Source: Saccoglossus kowalevskii (lineage: Eukaryota > Hemichordata > Enteropneusta > Harrimaniidae). From it: DNA of 29,637 nucleotides. The notes beneath the pieces were generated by a model. The model worked only from the letters and a program-made list of their open reading frames with translations, searched no databases and was not told the origin of the DNA. The DNA is taken from contig NW_003141318.1 of the NCBI RefSeq assembly GCF_000003605.2, positions 2,261 to 31,897 on the forward strand, read 5' to 3'. How positions within the stretch are numbered: position 1 is the first letter of the stretch; each line of letters opens with the position of its first letter. The position numbers and the translations under genes are program-made. This document shows positions 1 through 11,835 of the stretch, piece after piece.

Positions 1-1560
1 ATTTATTTCACCACAAACAAACAATTTCTAAGTCAGTATTACATTACTAATACAAAGAAGGAATTTCTGGTACGTATCACTGAAATGGTTTTACTATTGT
101 AAAGAAACTAGCAAGTGAGAAATATAACTCATTAAATAAATAATATGTACATGAAGGCACTGCTTTTATAAAAGTAAACGCAAAAAGAAAAAAAAATGGA
201 AAAAGCGTCTGCCCAATAAACGGCAGAATTATTTGTCAATAATACAGAAAAGACGCAATTGACAGATAATAATACATTGTAATAATAAAATAATATCGCA
301 AGAATGAATAGAATGACGGTGAAAGAGAAATGAACATGGAAGGTAAGCAATAACATGATTTTGTGAATTTCTCGTGCATGATGATATCTTTCATGGATAA
401 ATATCGAGAAGGGGCGATCTGATTTCCCAGAGAAGTAGTAAACACATTTGTTACTCTTGTGTCTATACAAACTTAAATACATCGATGTTCACATAGGATG
501 GAGCATTATTTGACATACACTGCATAGGAACACATTTTGATGTACATGTAACTTTAATAGCTTTGACATCAGTATATATTACCTAGTTGGGTTGAATTTC
601 AGTAATCGCGTGAACATATTTGTGTGCGCATGCGCATGGGGATCAAGAAAACGTACACAACATGTGGTTGGGGATAAATGAGTTTTCAGTTTTGAATATC
701 TTCAAAATACATTTGAAAGTATTTCTAAAATCGCGTATGAGTGTTTTTCAAGAATCTCTATAGTTCTATTGTTACCATGTCAAATAATATACATTTTGTT
801 CATTAAGTGTTATGTTTTGCAAATGTATCATAAGATACATGGTTATGAGAGCAATTCATTCTACATAGTCGTGTTCATAGAAATATGTTGGTGAACTTGA
901 CAATAAAGATTGAACAGTAACATTGAATATTTCTATTTCTATTGATTGTGATGAATGACCACACAGAGCGCACACAGCTGGATGTAAAACATCGTGGGTC
1001 TGTCATGATTCTCATTCACATACACCCAGCAGCGAGAGTATGAATTCCTTTTCATTTCACACGACCAATTAACACGAAAACAAATCTGTTTTTTGTAGAA
1101 ATGTATAGCACCGTTTGCTGCTCTGAGTGGCGTGCGTTTACCAGTACTTTGCGGCACACATGAATGAATAGAATCTCTGAAATACAGATAATTGATTGCT
1201 CGAATTGTAGACAGGGATCATCTTAATTTCATTTTGGAGAATGCCAGTTGTTACAGTTGTGATCTACACTAGATTTTTTCAAAATGTTTGTTTAGTACAA
1301 TGTGTTCTCCGTCTGACACTTACTTGTCGACAATACAAATGTTATATTGTCCTGAGTTTAATAAATCTGCATGATTTGTACTGATATATTTGTCTTTCAT
1401 TTGTCATACGTTATATTTTGACGCACAAATTGACACTTGTCCGCAAAAAGGAAGTAGATGTAACTCGCACGCACATCCACATTCCAAACGCCCCACCCAA
1501 TTATGTACATGAACATTGGTGAATTGAGGGAACCTAATATGGCAATATTAATATAGAAAT
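1..1560. other. No gene recognised; AT-rich non-coding sequence
   Basis: Open frames here are short and low-complexity (rich in F, Y, I and L), as expected from AT-rich DNA. A minus-strand AATAAA at 2-7 could be the 3' end of a gene lying off the left edge or be chance. The only distinctive element is the NRF1-type palindrome near 630. Confidence 0.6.
625..636. promoter_or_regulatory. Perfect NRF1-type palindrome TGCGCATGCGCA
   Basis: A 12-bp perfect palindrome identical to the core consensus of the NRF1/EWG transcription factor (YGCGCAYGCGCR). It contains four CpGs or CpG-like steps in otherwise AT-rich DNA. NRF1 sites usually mark promoters, but no matching first exon was identified next to it. 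The alternating purine-pyrimidine run is also prone to Z-DNA. Confidence 0.4.
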
Positions 1561-1564
1561 TTAT

Positions 1565-1706
1565 CACGTGGTTGAATTCATTAACTAATGGTATTGCTAA
1601 AATAAATATCACGTGACTGCATTTTTCTTCTTCATCATTTTTGTTTGGATCTATAACATGCGGTTGCATTCCCTGTCCAATCGTATGGCTTAATATACAT
1701 CACGTG
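1565..1706. promoter_or_regulatory. Cluster of three ATCACGTG E-boxes
   Basis: CACGTG occurs at 1565-1570, 1610-1615 and 1701-1706, each preceded by AT (ATCACGTG). This palindrome is bound by bHLH-ZIP factors (USF, MITF/TFE, Myc/Max). One copy per several kb is expected at this base composition, so three in 142 bp stands out. No promoter or gene is recognised beside it. Confidence 0.35.
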
Positions 1707-1710
1707 AATG

Positions 1711-4700
1711 TATGGAAGTACAATAACCATGATAATGGTATTAGGAGACATTTTTATTGCAAATATAAAAGGATATGTGAGATTTTAATAGTACACAATA
1801 TTGAATTCATAATGTAAGTTATCTGGATACTACAATGTTTATTATTTATTAGAATTTTGAGCACAAATGAAATCCAAGTATCGCACAGTACTGTTCGTGT
1901 CCGTCATTATCGCAATTCACCACAGGCATCATGCGTTTACCAGGATGAAATTATTACGTTAATCGTATGACCTTTTGCACCAAGTAGCAGTTGCAGTCAT
2001 TTGACTTTTATAATCGACAGTATATAGTAGCTTTGGCATTTTGTTACGTTTCAGTATTTTATTCCTTGACGCAAAACAAGTCATTTAGAAAAAAAAATGA
2101 TCGATGTATTATAGTAGTTGCGCAAAATATTTACCCAATTCAGGAAGTCACAATCAATGCATTCGCTGTGCTGACGTATTCTGGTTGTTACGCTCAACAA
2201 TATTGTCAGAGTTGATGACGTCTTCCCATCTAATATGATGAATGATACTGTGGCGTGAGCAGCAACCATACGAAACTTTTCAATACTTGGCTGTTTCCGG
2301 ACTCCAAGGTTTTAAATGACGTCCGCACACAGTTTGTTTGTTTGTTTCACTGGCCGATTATTATACGTGTATTGTTTGTAATGTAAAATGGTTTCACGGT
2401 AGTACGTGTTAACCGAAGTATACGTTGAACCAAATAATGTGAGATAGGAATCATCTAATGATTTATGTAAATAACATATTTATGTTTGTAAAATTGGTGA
2501 TTGTCTTTATTAGTAGCACATTTAACTGTGTATTAACATATATAACAGATTGTAAGCGTAATGCTTAATTCGTGATTTTTTAAGAAATTGTGTAACATTT
2601 TTATTCAGTACAACAATTTTATTTGGTAAACTATGTAAATACAAACAATCTTTGATGTCTTTGTCCCACTCTTCTTCATAAATCATAAATTGGCTCTGGA
2701 CATTATTTAGATTGAGCTTCCTAGACAATCGAAATGATGTCATATACAATCTATATTCATATTCACACTCAAAGAGTCCAAAAACAACAACAGCAACAAC
2801 AACACTACAATAAATAAATGTCATAGTCTAATCAGTGAGAGAAACATACATAGCTTTCGGGTATACAGCGAAGAAAAGTTTTTAATAGAGTGTTCACATT
2901 CTTTTTCACATGCAGAATTCGTCATGTATCAATCAGAATATAATGGATCCTGGATTTAGATATTATCTCATATCATCTCATTTCGGCAACGACTTACCAT
3001 ATTTGTTCTCAAGCTTTTTCAAGTGGTATCTCATAACAAATCAAGGCTTAACATTAAGCGTTATCGGCGCACAAAACCAGCTACAAGTAAATCACAAATG
3101 GAATAAATACTCAAAAGCATATATAAAGATAAAACAACATGAATGAAAAATATAAAATGCTACATCACGACTCTTTCACGTAGCTGTAGTAGTTGGTTGA
3201 ATGCACGTGTGGTTTAAAGATCTCTTGCAAATTTTTAAAATGCCGTTGTATTTGTCTGCATGTCTTTCGTCTCATCAATCACAAACTCGCAGCTCCCTAT
3301 CGACTCCGTTACGCCAGTCTATATTCATTTATGACGGATGAGTAGAGTCTCTCATTCAAACTGATACACTTGTTTTGAAATAAACATACACGCTACATAC
3401 ATTTCAAGATGTATTGTATATAATGACTTCACAGATGTTGTTCACATACTAACATTCACATGTTACACAAGTACAGTCTTCCTTGTACCAATAACAAAAC
3501 AAGCAAAAACAGCGCGAGGTTGTTTGATATATGTTACAATCATGAAACTGACCAAATCCCATGCAAAATGAAAGAAGTCGTAACGTTTATATTTTTTCAC
3601 CGATTTTCCTTCCGCATCTTTTGTTCATCAAATACCAATCTATGCATATTACCCGTGTCTTGGAAACCGTGATCAATGGCAGAACATCCCCGTCGCGATG
3701 ATGTTTGGTATCTTTCGATACTGCGTCTCTGGGCATGTGACCTTCGTGTCTACAACTTACCAATGATATTTAGCTAGGCTATAGCGAATAATGCTATATT
3801 CTACAGACACAAAGCCATATCTAGTGTAATTATTCATAGGTGGCGTAACAAATATTACATGTAGATAGATGCCCATAACCCATATTCCCAATGGGCTCGA
3901 AGGCATTTCAAGTCAGTAAGTATGTAACGTGCGAGTAGTTCAGATAATCAGATAAGGCAGGCAGATTTTACATCATTCCATCCACAATATCGTCATACAT
4001 CACAATGAATTTGATTTTGTGTACAATTTTATGTATGCTCGCTTCTAAGTGAAACTTATGCCGAAGGTAATGCCTCTTGGATTCTTAACATTATGAATAC
4101 AATCTAATACAAGATTTTATCAGACAGGGATGGCAATGAGGTGATTGACACTGACATATGTTGAATCGAATTTTGTGTGCATAATAAATACTATATGTAA
4201 GTAGATTGTAGATGGTGTGCACTTTTTTTTTTATCCATAACGGATTCGGTATGTATAATCCATCGGCCATGTCAACGCTGGGCGTACGTTTTATGTAATT
4301 GTACCGGGAGAAGCTCGCCACTGTTTTTCTCTAGTTTTTCAGTAAACACGAATTTCTGCCATAACATGTAACTAAACACATCTATTTATATTGACTTTTC
4401 GCACGTCGACAGAACAAACAAGAATGGCAATCGTCAAGTAATGTCATTAATACACTATTTGTCGCCGCTGGATGCCGCATAAAATCATTACTACATTCAC
4501 TTTAACTCACATATTATTGACTGATTATGACTCGAGAGAAAAAAACACATTCATAAATCAAAACATTGCGTTATGAATATACTCCAGAAACAAACCAGGG
4601 TCCTTTCAGTTTTCACTGCAGCACTGAGCGGTGCTTAAGACCTATATTGCCTTATACTTATGTAATGCGTTTTTTAGATGAACTGGTTTTATTTTGATCT

Positions 4701-5020
4701 TGTTCCTTCACACATGTACACAATTTAATTCATTTTTCTTTATCTTTTTCCATTGTCAACGCACTATCACGTGCATGTGGGAATAGTTAAAAGTGTTAAC
4801 AGTGTAGGCATAATTTAGGTCACTCGAATATGTTTTATGCTCGCAATAATACTGCGATTGTCTCCCACCATCATTACCACACCCATTTATTGAATATGGT
4901 TGGAATTATAACGTTATTAGGTACATATACCTCTGATATTTCTCAAAAATAATACGGTCATAACAATTTGACGGTATTGGTGATCTCCGCTTTGTGTAAG
5001 CCTTCGTTTGTCGAGTGCCT
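1711..5020. other. No gene recognised; AT-rich non-coding sequence with simple repeats
   Basis: Contains (GTTT)4 at 2332-2347 and an imperfect CAA run at 2784-2804. Neither strand shows a protein-like frame with convincing splice signals. A single CACGTG lies near 4770. Confidence 0.6.
2784..2804. repeat. Imperfect (CAA)n microsatellite
   Basis: About seven CAA units with one CAG interruption. On the minus strand it reads as a Val/Ala run, which explains the hydrophobic start of a 100-codon open frame there that I do not accept as a gene. Confidence 0.8.
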
Positions 5021-5024
5021 CATT

Positions 5025-5286
5025 AGCACGGCGCCGATATCCCTAGCTGTCCTTGGAACATGGGCACAGCATAGGGCGCCCATAACATGCATTTATGTCC
5101 ACATGGTGTCTACCCAACCTACACGTCTGCGTCATACGGTCAAAGCAATAGGCGCAAAGAATACTGGCGCCATTTTTTTGGAAACATACAACCCGTACGC
5201 CCTATGCAGCATCAAATCTGTAGACCAGAACCTCCTTTTTTACAAATTAGTAACAATCAAATTAATAAGCCGACATAAGAAATAAA
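5025..5286 (+). pseudogene. Coding-like patch, possibly degraded or a terminal exon, with adjacent AATAAA
   Basis: From 5075 to the TAA at 5276-5278 the plus strand reads a 67-codon frame with balanced, protein-like composition (for example YPTYTSASYGQSNRRKEYW). An AATAAA follows at 5281-5286. The same frame is also protein-like upstream (5027-5071) but is broken by TAG at 5072-5074 and TAG at 5024-5026. It is therefore either a decayed coding sequence or an exon starting exactly at 5075 after a poor acceptor (GCATAG). The family is unknown. The patch is GC-richer than its flanks. A 10-bp inverted repeat (5069-5078 and 5198-5207) lies within it. A second frame is also open across 4968-5285, so chance is not excluded. 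Confidence 0.25.
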
Positions 5287-5680
5287 TGAACAATCGTAAC
5301 TCGTTTCGTTATTTCTAAATGTGTTGGTCGATACATGTTGTATTGCCATTGAAATCTTTTATTTATTGAGTTATGACGAACAGAAAGTTTGCGTGACAAT
5401 TTATTTCTCAATAGTTACAATATATTACTGGTTCGATTATATTTTTTATATATGATTGTGAACATTGCTTTTCTTGTGCGATATCTTAATTATTGATTAA
5501 AAATATCTGTAATATGTAAGTTCAGATAAATGCGTTCGGGCAAACCGTTATTCCGTATTCGTTCTTTGTGCGATTCGTAAGGCAAATAAACTGACCATTC
5601 TCAGTATATACTTTAAGATCGCTTACTCGTTAATAGTTGGAACATACGAAAACAAATCTAATGAATATGTACACATTTTA
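5287..5680. other. AT-rich intergenic spacer downstream of the peptide-precursor gene
   Basis: No gene, RNA or repeat recognised. It would separate the 3' end of the minus-strand gene from the coding-like patch on the plus strand. Confidence 0.55.
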
Positions 5681-5697
5681 GCAATTGATAGTATACG

Positions 5698-5703
5698 TTT
5701 ATT
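5698..5703 (-). terminator. Poly(A) signal AATAAA of the peptide-precursor gene
   Basis: AATAAA on the minus strand, about 250 bp downstream of the TAA stop at 5951-5949. I saw no earlier AATAAA on this strand between the stop and this site. Cleavage would be expected roughly at 5670-5690, giving a 3'UTR of about 260-280 nt. Confidence 0.65.
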
Positions 5704-5948
5704 AAAGACTGGGACCAAACGATTTACAATTGTAACATACATGGTATCAGTTACAAATGTTTACACAAATACATGTAAAAATCTTTGTAGACAATAACCT
5801 AATCAAAGCGAACAAATAAATAGTTGAATATTGTTTCAAATTAAATCAATAATGAGATAAGATTTTTTTTTCATTTTAAACATTTCAAAAATTGGTGACT
5901 ATTTCTACGTATACACAGTGAGGTGACCTCAAAAGTTCAGTCAGGCGA

Positions 5949-6013
5949 TTACGGTAACTGCATCAGAAACGCATGAACCACAAAAAACTCATCTTTGCTG
6001 ATGACGCCATCGC
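5949..6013 (-). CDS. Last coding exon: completes the EF-hand of the peptide precursor (residues 155-175, stop)
   Basis: The exon is preceded on the minus strand by a strong acceptor (GTCTTTCCTTTTTATTTCAG). It opens with two bases (GC) that complete a Gly codon begun by the previous exon, then reads DGVISKDEFFVVHAFLMQLP and TAA. With the preceding D-L-N-G, the loop is D152-L-N154-G-D156-G-V-I159-S160-K-D-E163. It has all canonical calcium ligands (positions 1, 3, 5, 9, 12), the conserved Gly at 6 and the hydrophobic residue at 8. The entering helix lies in the previous exon (about residues 136-151) and the exiting helix is residues 163-172. Only one EF-hand is visible, where most EF-hands come in pairs, so dimerisation or a degenerate partner helix is possible. 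Taken alone, the exon could belong to any EF-hand gene. Phase, strand and the half-loop upstream tie it to the peptide exon. Confidence 0.85.
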
Positions 6014-8772
6014 CTGAAATAAAAAGGAAAGACAAATATTCAGAAACACAACCAATATTAAACAGTGCTACTGAGAGTGTTATTCAATATAGAAATGTTG
6101 TACATATCTTCCAATTGATCGCATACATACACTTTCTATATGTAGGTTAATTATATAGGAATTAATAAATTTTCGTAAAATTCACGCGAGTTTAAAATAC
6201 ACTCAAAATAATTTACCAGTTTCACTACTATCATAAGTGAATACAAATCTAAACAAAAAATCCAAGTTTATATAAGATCTGGCAAGACCTTGTAAAAAAA
6301 AACTCTTTAAAACATATCTCACATGGATTATATATGCAGAGTACACACTAACAGTTGTTTCTGTTCTTCAAGTCAAAAAGGCAATTTGGCTAGAAGTCAT
6401 ATATAACACAGCATGTTTATATTCTTCACGCGCGTAGCAAGCCTCGCTGAAAACAGACATATCTGATCGGGCGAATATGAGGGCTTAGACAATGCAGTAG
6501 AGTGGAGCGATCGAAGTCAAATAGGCTTGGAAGAAGTAGAAGCAATATGTGTTTGAAATAATCAGCAGGTGGCGTTTGTCGGAAAGATTACAGACTAAAT
6601 TTAGTCGTTATGCAGTCATATAATCACTTTCTAGTCATGTCTTATCTACTGCGTGGAAACTGAGCATTTTTTTCATCATTGGAGTTCTTATTTGACCAAA
6701 TATCAAAAAAAAAATAATCAACAAAAATGTGATAATTAAAATGACGATTCATTTGAACAAATTAATAACGTTAGTAGGCTTGTCATCTAATATATAAACT
6801 ATATGTTTATTGGTACCTTCAAATATTACCATAGTTACCAATTGCAAGGATATTATAGATACAATAGGTCACCCAAATGCAGGCTTTATGTGCACACTGT
6901 TTAACTAACCTGATTTGAGTTGAGCTCCCAGCATACCTTGTTAAGGAGGACCACGGTATCACATTTAGATGATGTTAATTGTATTCAAAGTTGCCCCTTT
7001 AGTATTTAAATTAATCGTATGCGGCGCACTGCCGCAAATGTGCCCGAGAATATCTCTTTTGAAATTGGGAACTCTTAAAGAACACTTCTTCGCTTTTCCC
7101 CCACTTAAAACACTCACAAGTATGGTAAATCAATTAAGTTTTAGTTTGACATCGGCGGCAAGTACGTTTCAACCTTTAACTTTAAGAATGAGATAGAATT
7201 GCCATTAGGGACTCAAGAATACAGTATACAAGATGCACAAATCAATAGAGAATCGATGTTTGATGACTCAATCATGGGCATTTTTTTTACTCCGACGAAA
7301 AAACAATATAAATGTATATCACCACCATCAACATATTGCTCCAGGTTCTTTATAATATTATAAGTAAAAACCTACGTTGAAAGCCTCGCGTCGTTATTAG
7401 AGATCGAAATAAAATATTAAAAAAAACAATTTGTTTATCACATATCTATTTTTGCTGAAGGCTACGCATAACTGAAATTTCACACGCAGTCATTTTTTTA
7501 CTTTGCCATTGACACACCCTCTCCGTGTGCAATATGTTCTCCAGGGCTATATATTCGAACTTACAGATAACGCTGTCAGTGTGTAATTGATGACAGGTCT
7601 ATAAGGTGTTTTCATCCACTCCGTGCTAATCAGCCCATGTTGACTGGTAAAATTGATAACTGCCCCAAGATTAGTCGATATATATTGAGCGGGGTGCCGG
7701 ATGTCGGCTGTACGTATATGTGTGTACCTGCAGCTAACGTAGATAATATATTGCTATTTGGAAATTGTTAGATTGGACAAATACATGTGCTTGTCGATTT
7801 TCTAGCAGTTTTATTGATTGATCAACACGCCGAAGTCTATCGCTGCCTAGACCAGCTTCTCTGGCTGATGAGAGTTTTAAAGTTTCTTATTCCGTCAACC
7901 AAATTTCGGAGTGTAACTGTTATTTTCCGAATTTTATAATTTAATAAAATCAATCGAAATATGTGTGAACGCCTTAACAATGTAAGAAGAACAAGAGTTA
8001 TTTTCAGTAATCCAGAGTGCGACGTGTAATAGACAGACATGCTTTTTTTACCTTGTGATCAAAAAGATTTCATTTAATTCTAGTAGTATAGTCAACCCGA
8101 GCATCAATTTTCTCACCTCACTTAACCAGAGATATGTTATTAAGTTAACACTTGAAGGAATCGCGAGTATGCACACACTACTTAGACAAGTGAAGTACAT
8201 CAGCAAAGATTGCATCATGTGTTACGTGTTACAAGGCAGATTGACTGTTCTTGAGATAGCAGTGACCTGTCATTGTTAATACGTTCGCAGGTGGTCTTTT
8301 GTAAATGCTAAGGGTACACCAACAAACAATGAATATGTCAATAGAAAAGGGGCGAAAAGAAAACAACAGAGAGATGATTTTCATGATACATAATTCACTC
8401 TGATTTACGTGATAATTATGCATTGCTATGTTCATCTGAATACCTCGCCGTTTCCAAGGTAACGATATACCCCCTATTGCTGCAACATCTCCGAATATTC
8501 CTAATATTATATAATAACTAACAGAATGGTCTTGTTATATTTGTTTGCATCTTCGTTGTATCACTTAGCCTTTGCCTTATTTAAAAGAAAAAAATCGGGT
8601 GATTAGCTTTATTTGGCAAATATATATTTGTGCCCCCGGTGCCTAATCCCTATGAAGCTAGTTACGCAAGCACGAGTTAGCTTTTAACAGTACTAAAGAC
8701 ATGGATGTCATTACAAAACGCAGTAAGCATCTCCCCAACATAATTCAAATATGTATCAAATATGGAAAAAAA

Positions 8773-8784
8773 CTCTCTCTCTCT
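8773..8784. repeat. (CT)6 microsatellite
   Basis: Short perfect CT run inside the large intron. Confidence 0.8.
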
Positions 8785-9592
8785 ATGTTGAAACAGACAA
8801 GGTTGTAACACATCAAGAAATGTGAGACAAATCGAAATGACAGTTATATGACATGTAAACACGAGAACTCATTTTTCAATTTTAAATTAATGAAAAAGAA
8901 ACCGTACATTTAATCAAGGAACATATGTCGGGCTGTAAATAAGACAGGAATTTAATAATCTGTTAAAAACTGCAAAACTAGGAGCAACCGCCTTATACAC
9001 TAGTATATATTGCGATGACTCTAAACTGAAGAAGGGGAACAGTCAGTATGTTTCTGTAATTCTCACTCTCATCGCCTAATGAAAATATACTCATATCAAT
9101 AAACAAATATATATATTCATAATAATGTATCTATGAAAATGAATAGGACACATACAGTCTAATTAACAGTCACGACTGAAGAAGTAAGTTTACGAAGCCT
9201 AATGTTCATATAATAACTTAGCGACTACAATGACTAGTCATGCCCCCGAGACATGAAATCGACTTGCTCAATAGTGAACGGCGCCAGTGAGTGCACAAAC
9301 AAATTGTCTTATACGGAATGACGATCGCTAACAACACCTAGAGGGAGACGAGTCAGAGACGACTTAAATGAGATCGGGAGCATGCCCGAACTTAAGTAAA
9401 ACAAAACTACCATGGCGAATACAAATACTTAATTTTAATTTATATAGTTTCAGTTCACAAAAATGTTATTATAAAATATTCCAAGACAAAATCGGGCAGT
9501 TGGGAGTCCCTTCTTCCATGCAAGGGCGGTAGCGTTGATTAGAAAATCACAATTCACATGCAATATACATACACCATAAGTCTATATTGAAT

Positions 9593-9830
9593 TCATAAAG
9601 AGCGGAGGAATAAATTGGGAATGAGCTGCCATTCACTGAAGTCGTTGAGGTTTATCTGTTCCATTCCTAGTGGATTTCCCAATAATCTCGCTAACGCCAG
9701 AATGGTTGTGAAGATATTGTATGCGATTTTAATGACGAGAAAAGACTTGTATTTGTGCATTTTGCTACTTGCCAGTAACCCCTGTAAAATGTCGTTTGAA
9801 GTTGTCACTCCTGACTGCACAAGCGGCTTG
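9593..9830 (-). other. Coding-like open block inside intron 2 (candidate terminal exon, unrecognised)
   Basis: On the minus strand, after a possible acceptor (TTGTGTGCAG), about 79 codons run from T-Y-K-P-L-V-Q-S-G-V to ...F-S-E-W-Q-L-I-P-N-L and a TGA. Composition is protein-like and the block is GC-richer than its flanks. The opposite strand is open over almost the same stretch (9615-9851), so base composition alone may explain it. The polypyrimidine tract is weak and no close poly(A) signal was seen. It could be an alternative exon of the host gene, an embedded gene or a decayed mobile-element fragment. I do not recognise the sequence. Confidence 0.2.
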
Positions 9831-11091
9831 TACGTGCTGCACACAATGTAGTGTCATTTAGCATGGAAGCCGATATCACGAATTGTGCATCTTCTTTATC
9901 ATCCTCATGGGTGAAAGCTATTCAAGACATGGATAGTATGACGACATGACATCATTTTAAATGCGCAGTAACAAGGATGAAAACAAAATTGAATGGTGCT
10001 ACAAATGATGCCCGTTTAGTATGCTATGATACGACGTGAAGAATTGTCAAGAAACGCAGTTGTTATTTTGGGATAATAAGATGCTAAGATGTATACGAAA
10101 TTTGAGATCGAATTATGGGTTCAAGATTACCCAGATTTGTAGTTAGGTGAGCATATCACAATACCAGACTGATCGGGAGGAGTTGCGGCGGTGATCAGCG
10201 CTAGAATGTACCGTTTTAAATACAAGTGAAAGGTTTTCTGTTTGAAAATCTGCAACAACAAATCTATGATAATTACCCTATAGACAATAAGGTACTATTT
10301 AACGTCAAAGATCTCTGAAGAAAATGACAGCTCGAACCCATTCACGTATAACTATCTCCTATAGTAATTTATCTAGCAGAATAAATTCGCGCATTACTTA
10401 TGGAAATTCATGTTACGTGGGAGTGATCACATCTGGAGTTTTCGTTGGGGTGAACTCTTGATTCCAGTTTCTTGTGTTCGATTAAATATTACATCATCTT
10501 ATCATTAACTGGTTGTACTCAAACACACACCACCACGAGCAGTATTGATGTAAATGACACAGCAGATTTGATTAAGCAGAAGCTTGGTGATCGTTAAAAT
10601 TACACCACGCTCATATAGATATAACGCCCTGAAAACGCTCCCGGTATTTGGCTGGTTAAACCGAATTCGTGTTTTCGTTTCTAGGTATTTGTATTAGATC
10701 ACATTAAATTTGTACTTTGTGTTATATTTCGAATCACATGATAGTCGACGAGTTTTATAAACAGCTTTCAGCTATGCTCTGATTTCACTACAATTCAAAC
10801 AGAAAGTACAAAAAGACACACCAAGACGTAATATTCGTATCACGCATGCGTATCTACGTGAAATAAAGTTCATATTGTTTTTTGGGGTAAATTTGAATGA
10901 ACTGCTAATGGGCGGCAGGCTAGAATATTATATGTCTAGGAACAGTTACACTCTCTGTCAACACAACTCCTTACCAAATAAGAAATATAGTACTTTAAAA
11001 TGGAAACGCAAATATTCAAAATGAACAAAGTCAACATAAAATAATTTGAAAAGAAACATTTGATTAAAAGTCCATATTTCGTAGTTTATAG

Positions 11092-11835
11092 ATGTTTAAT
11101 GCAGATGGGAACTATTACATCTCATATGATGCTCTACAATACACTGCTTACTCACCTACTTGTAAAACTATTGTAATTATTGATTCTCCTGAAATTTGTA
11201 GATTTGAAATCTTTCGCGACGGAACATATTTGAAAATAATTTGTTATTTAACGCGTTGCATTGTGGGCGTTTATATGAATCTCTCCCTATCTAAACGTAA
11301 ACAAGTCGTATTGAGGAAACATGTACAGCCATTATATGGGCTTGACGGTAGAATTTTCATTAATCAATGAGCCACTCCTTTGAGGAAGCCTGTATCATAT
11401 AATTGGGACCCCATTTTCAAATTGCAGGACCAATCAATCTGTAATCGCCCTACGGTTAAAGTGTTATTTCCTGCCAATACTTTAGGTTGTTTTGTTGCGT
11501 CACAACCAAACGCCTTTGAACACTCATGTAAGGACCAATTTTCACATATACTCACTAGTTATTACAAAAAATTCCGCAGGACACTAAACTAGCAAGAACA
11601 TATTAATTAATAAAATGATAACAAGGAGGAATGCACGATGGAAGTAATCGAAATATTAATAGTAAGCAGATACGTGAATATATATATCCAAATGCGTAAT
11701 CTCGTTTCTTTTCATAATTTGAAATCTAAATTTTTATACATTTCCCAAACGCCAACAACCAATTATATCATACCATACACCACGGATGTGTTGTTATATT
11801 TGGAAACTCATTGTATTCACGAATTGACGAAATGA
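11092..11835 (+). other. String of open frames antisense to intron 2, unrecognised
   Basis: A true ATG at 11092 begins a 92-codon frame (MFNADGNYYISYDALQY...) ending at 11370. Two further frames follow at 11380-11592 and 11638-11835, each in a different frame. Three adjacent open stretches could be a frame-broken remnant of a longer gene or element. No motif identifies them and the compositions match AT-rich chance frames, so I give this low weight. Confidence 0.15.

Noticed and set aside
132-482. 116-codon minus-strand frame, the second longest open stretch
   Set aside because: Almost entirely F, Y, I, L and S; typical of random AT-rich sequence, with no domain or splice context.
2522-2824. 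100-codon minus-strand frame with a hydrophobic start
   Set aside because: The signal-peptide-like start is the translation of a CAA/GTT microsatellite, and the rest has AT-rich chance composition with no motif.
6969-7196. 75-codon plus-strand frame in the intron
   Set aside because: Hydrophobic low-information composition and no supporting signals.
8935-9043. Minus-strand acceptor CTGTTCCCCTTCTTCAG with about 37 open codons after it
   Set aside because: The open length is within chance expectation and does not complete the EF-hand when joined to exon 2.
10180-10246. Good minus-strand acceptor (GATTTGTTGTTGCAG) ahead of an open frame inside intron 2
   Set aside because: Joined to the 12966 donor in phase, it gives no EF-hand or other recognisable tail. 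The 6013 exon is far better.
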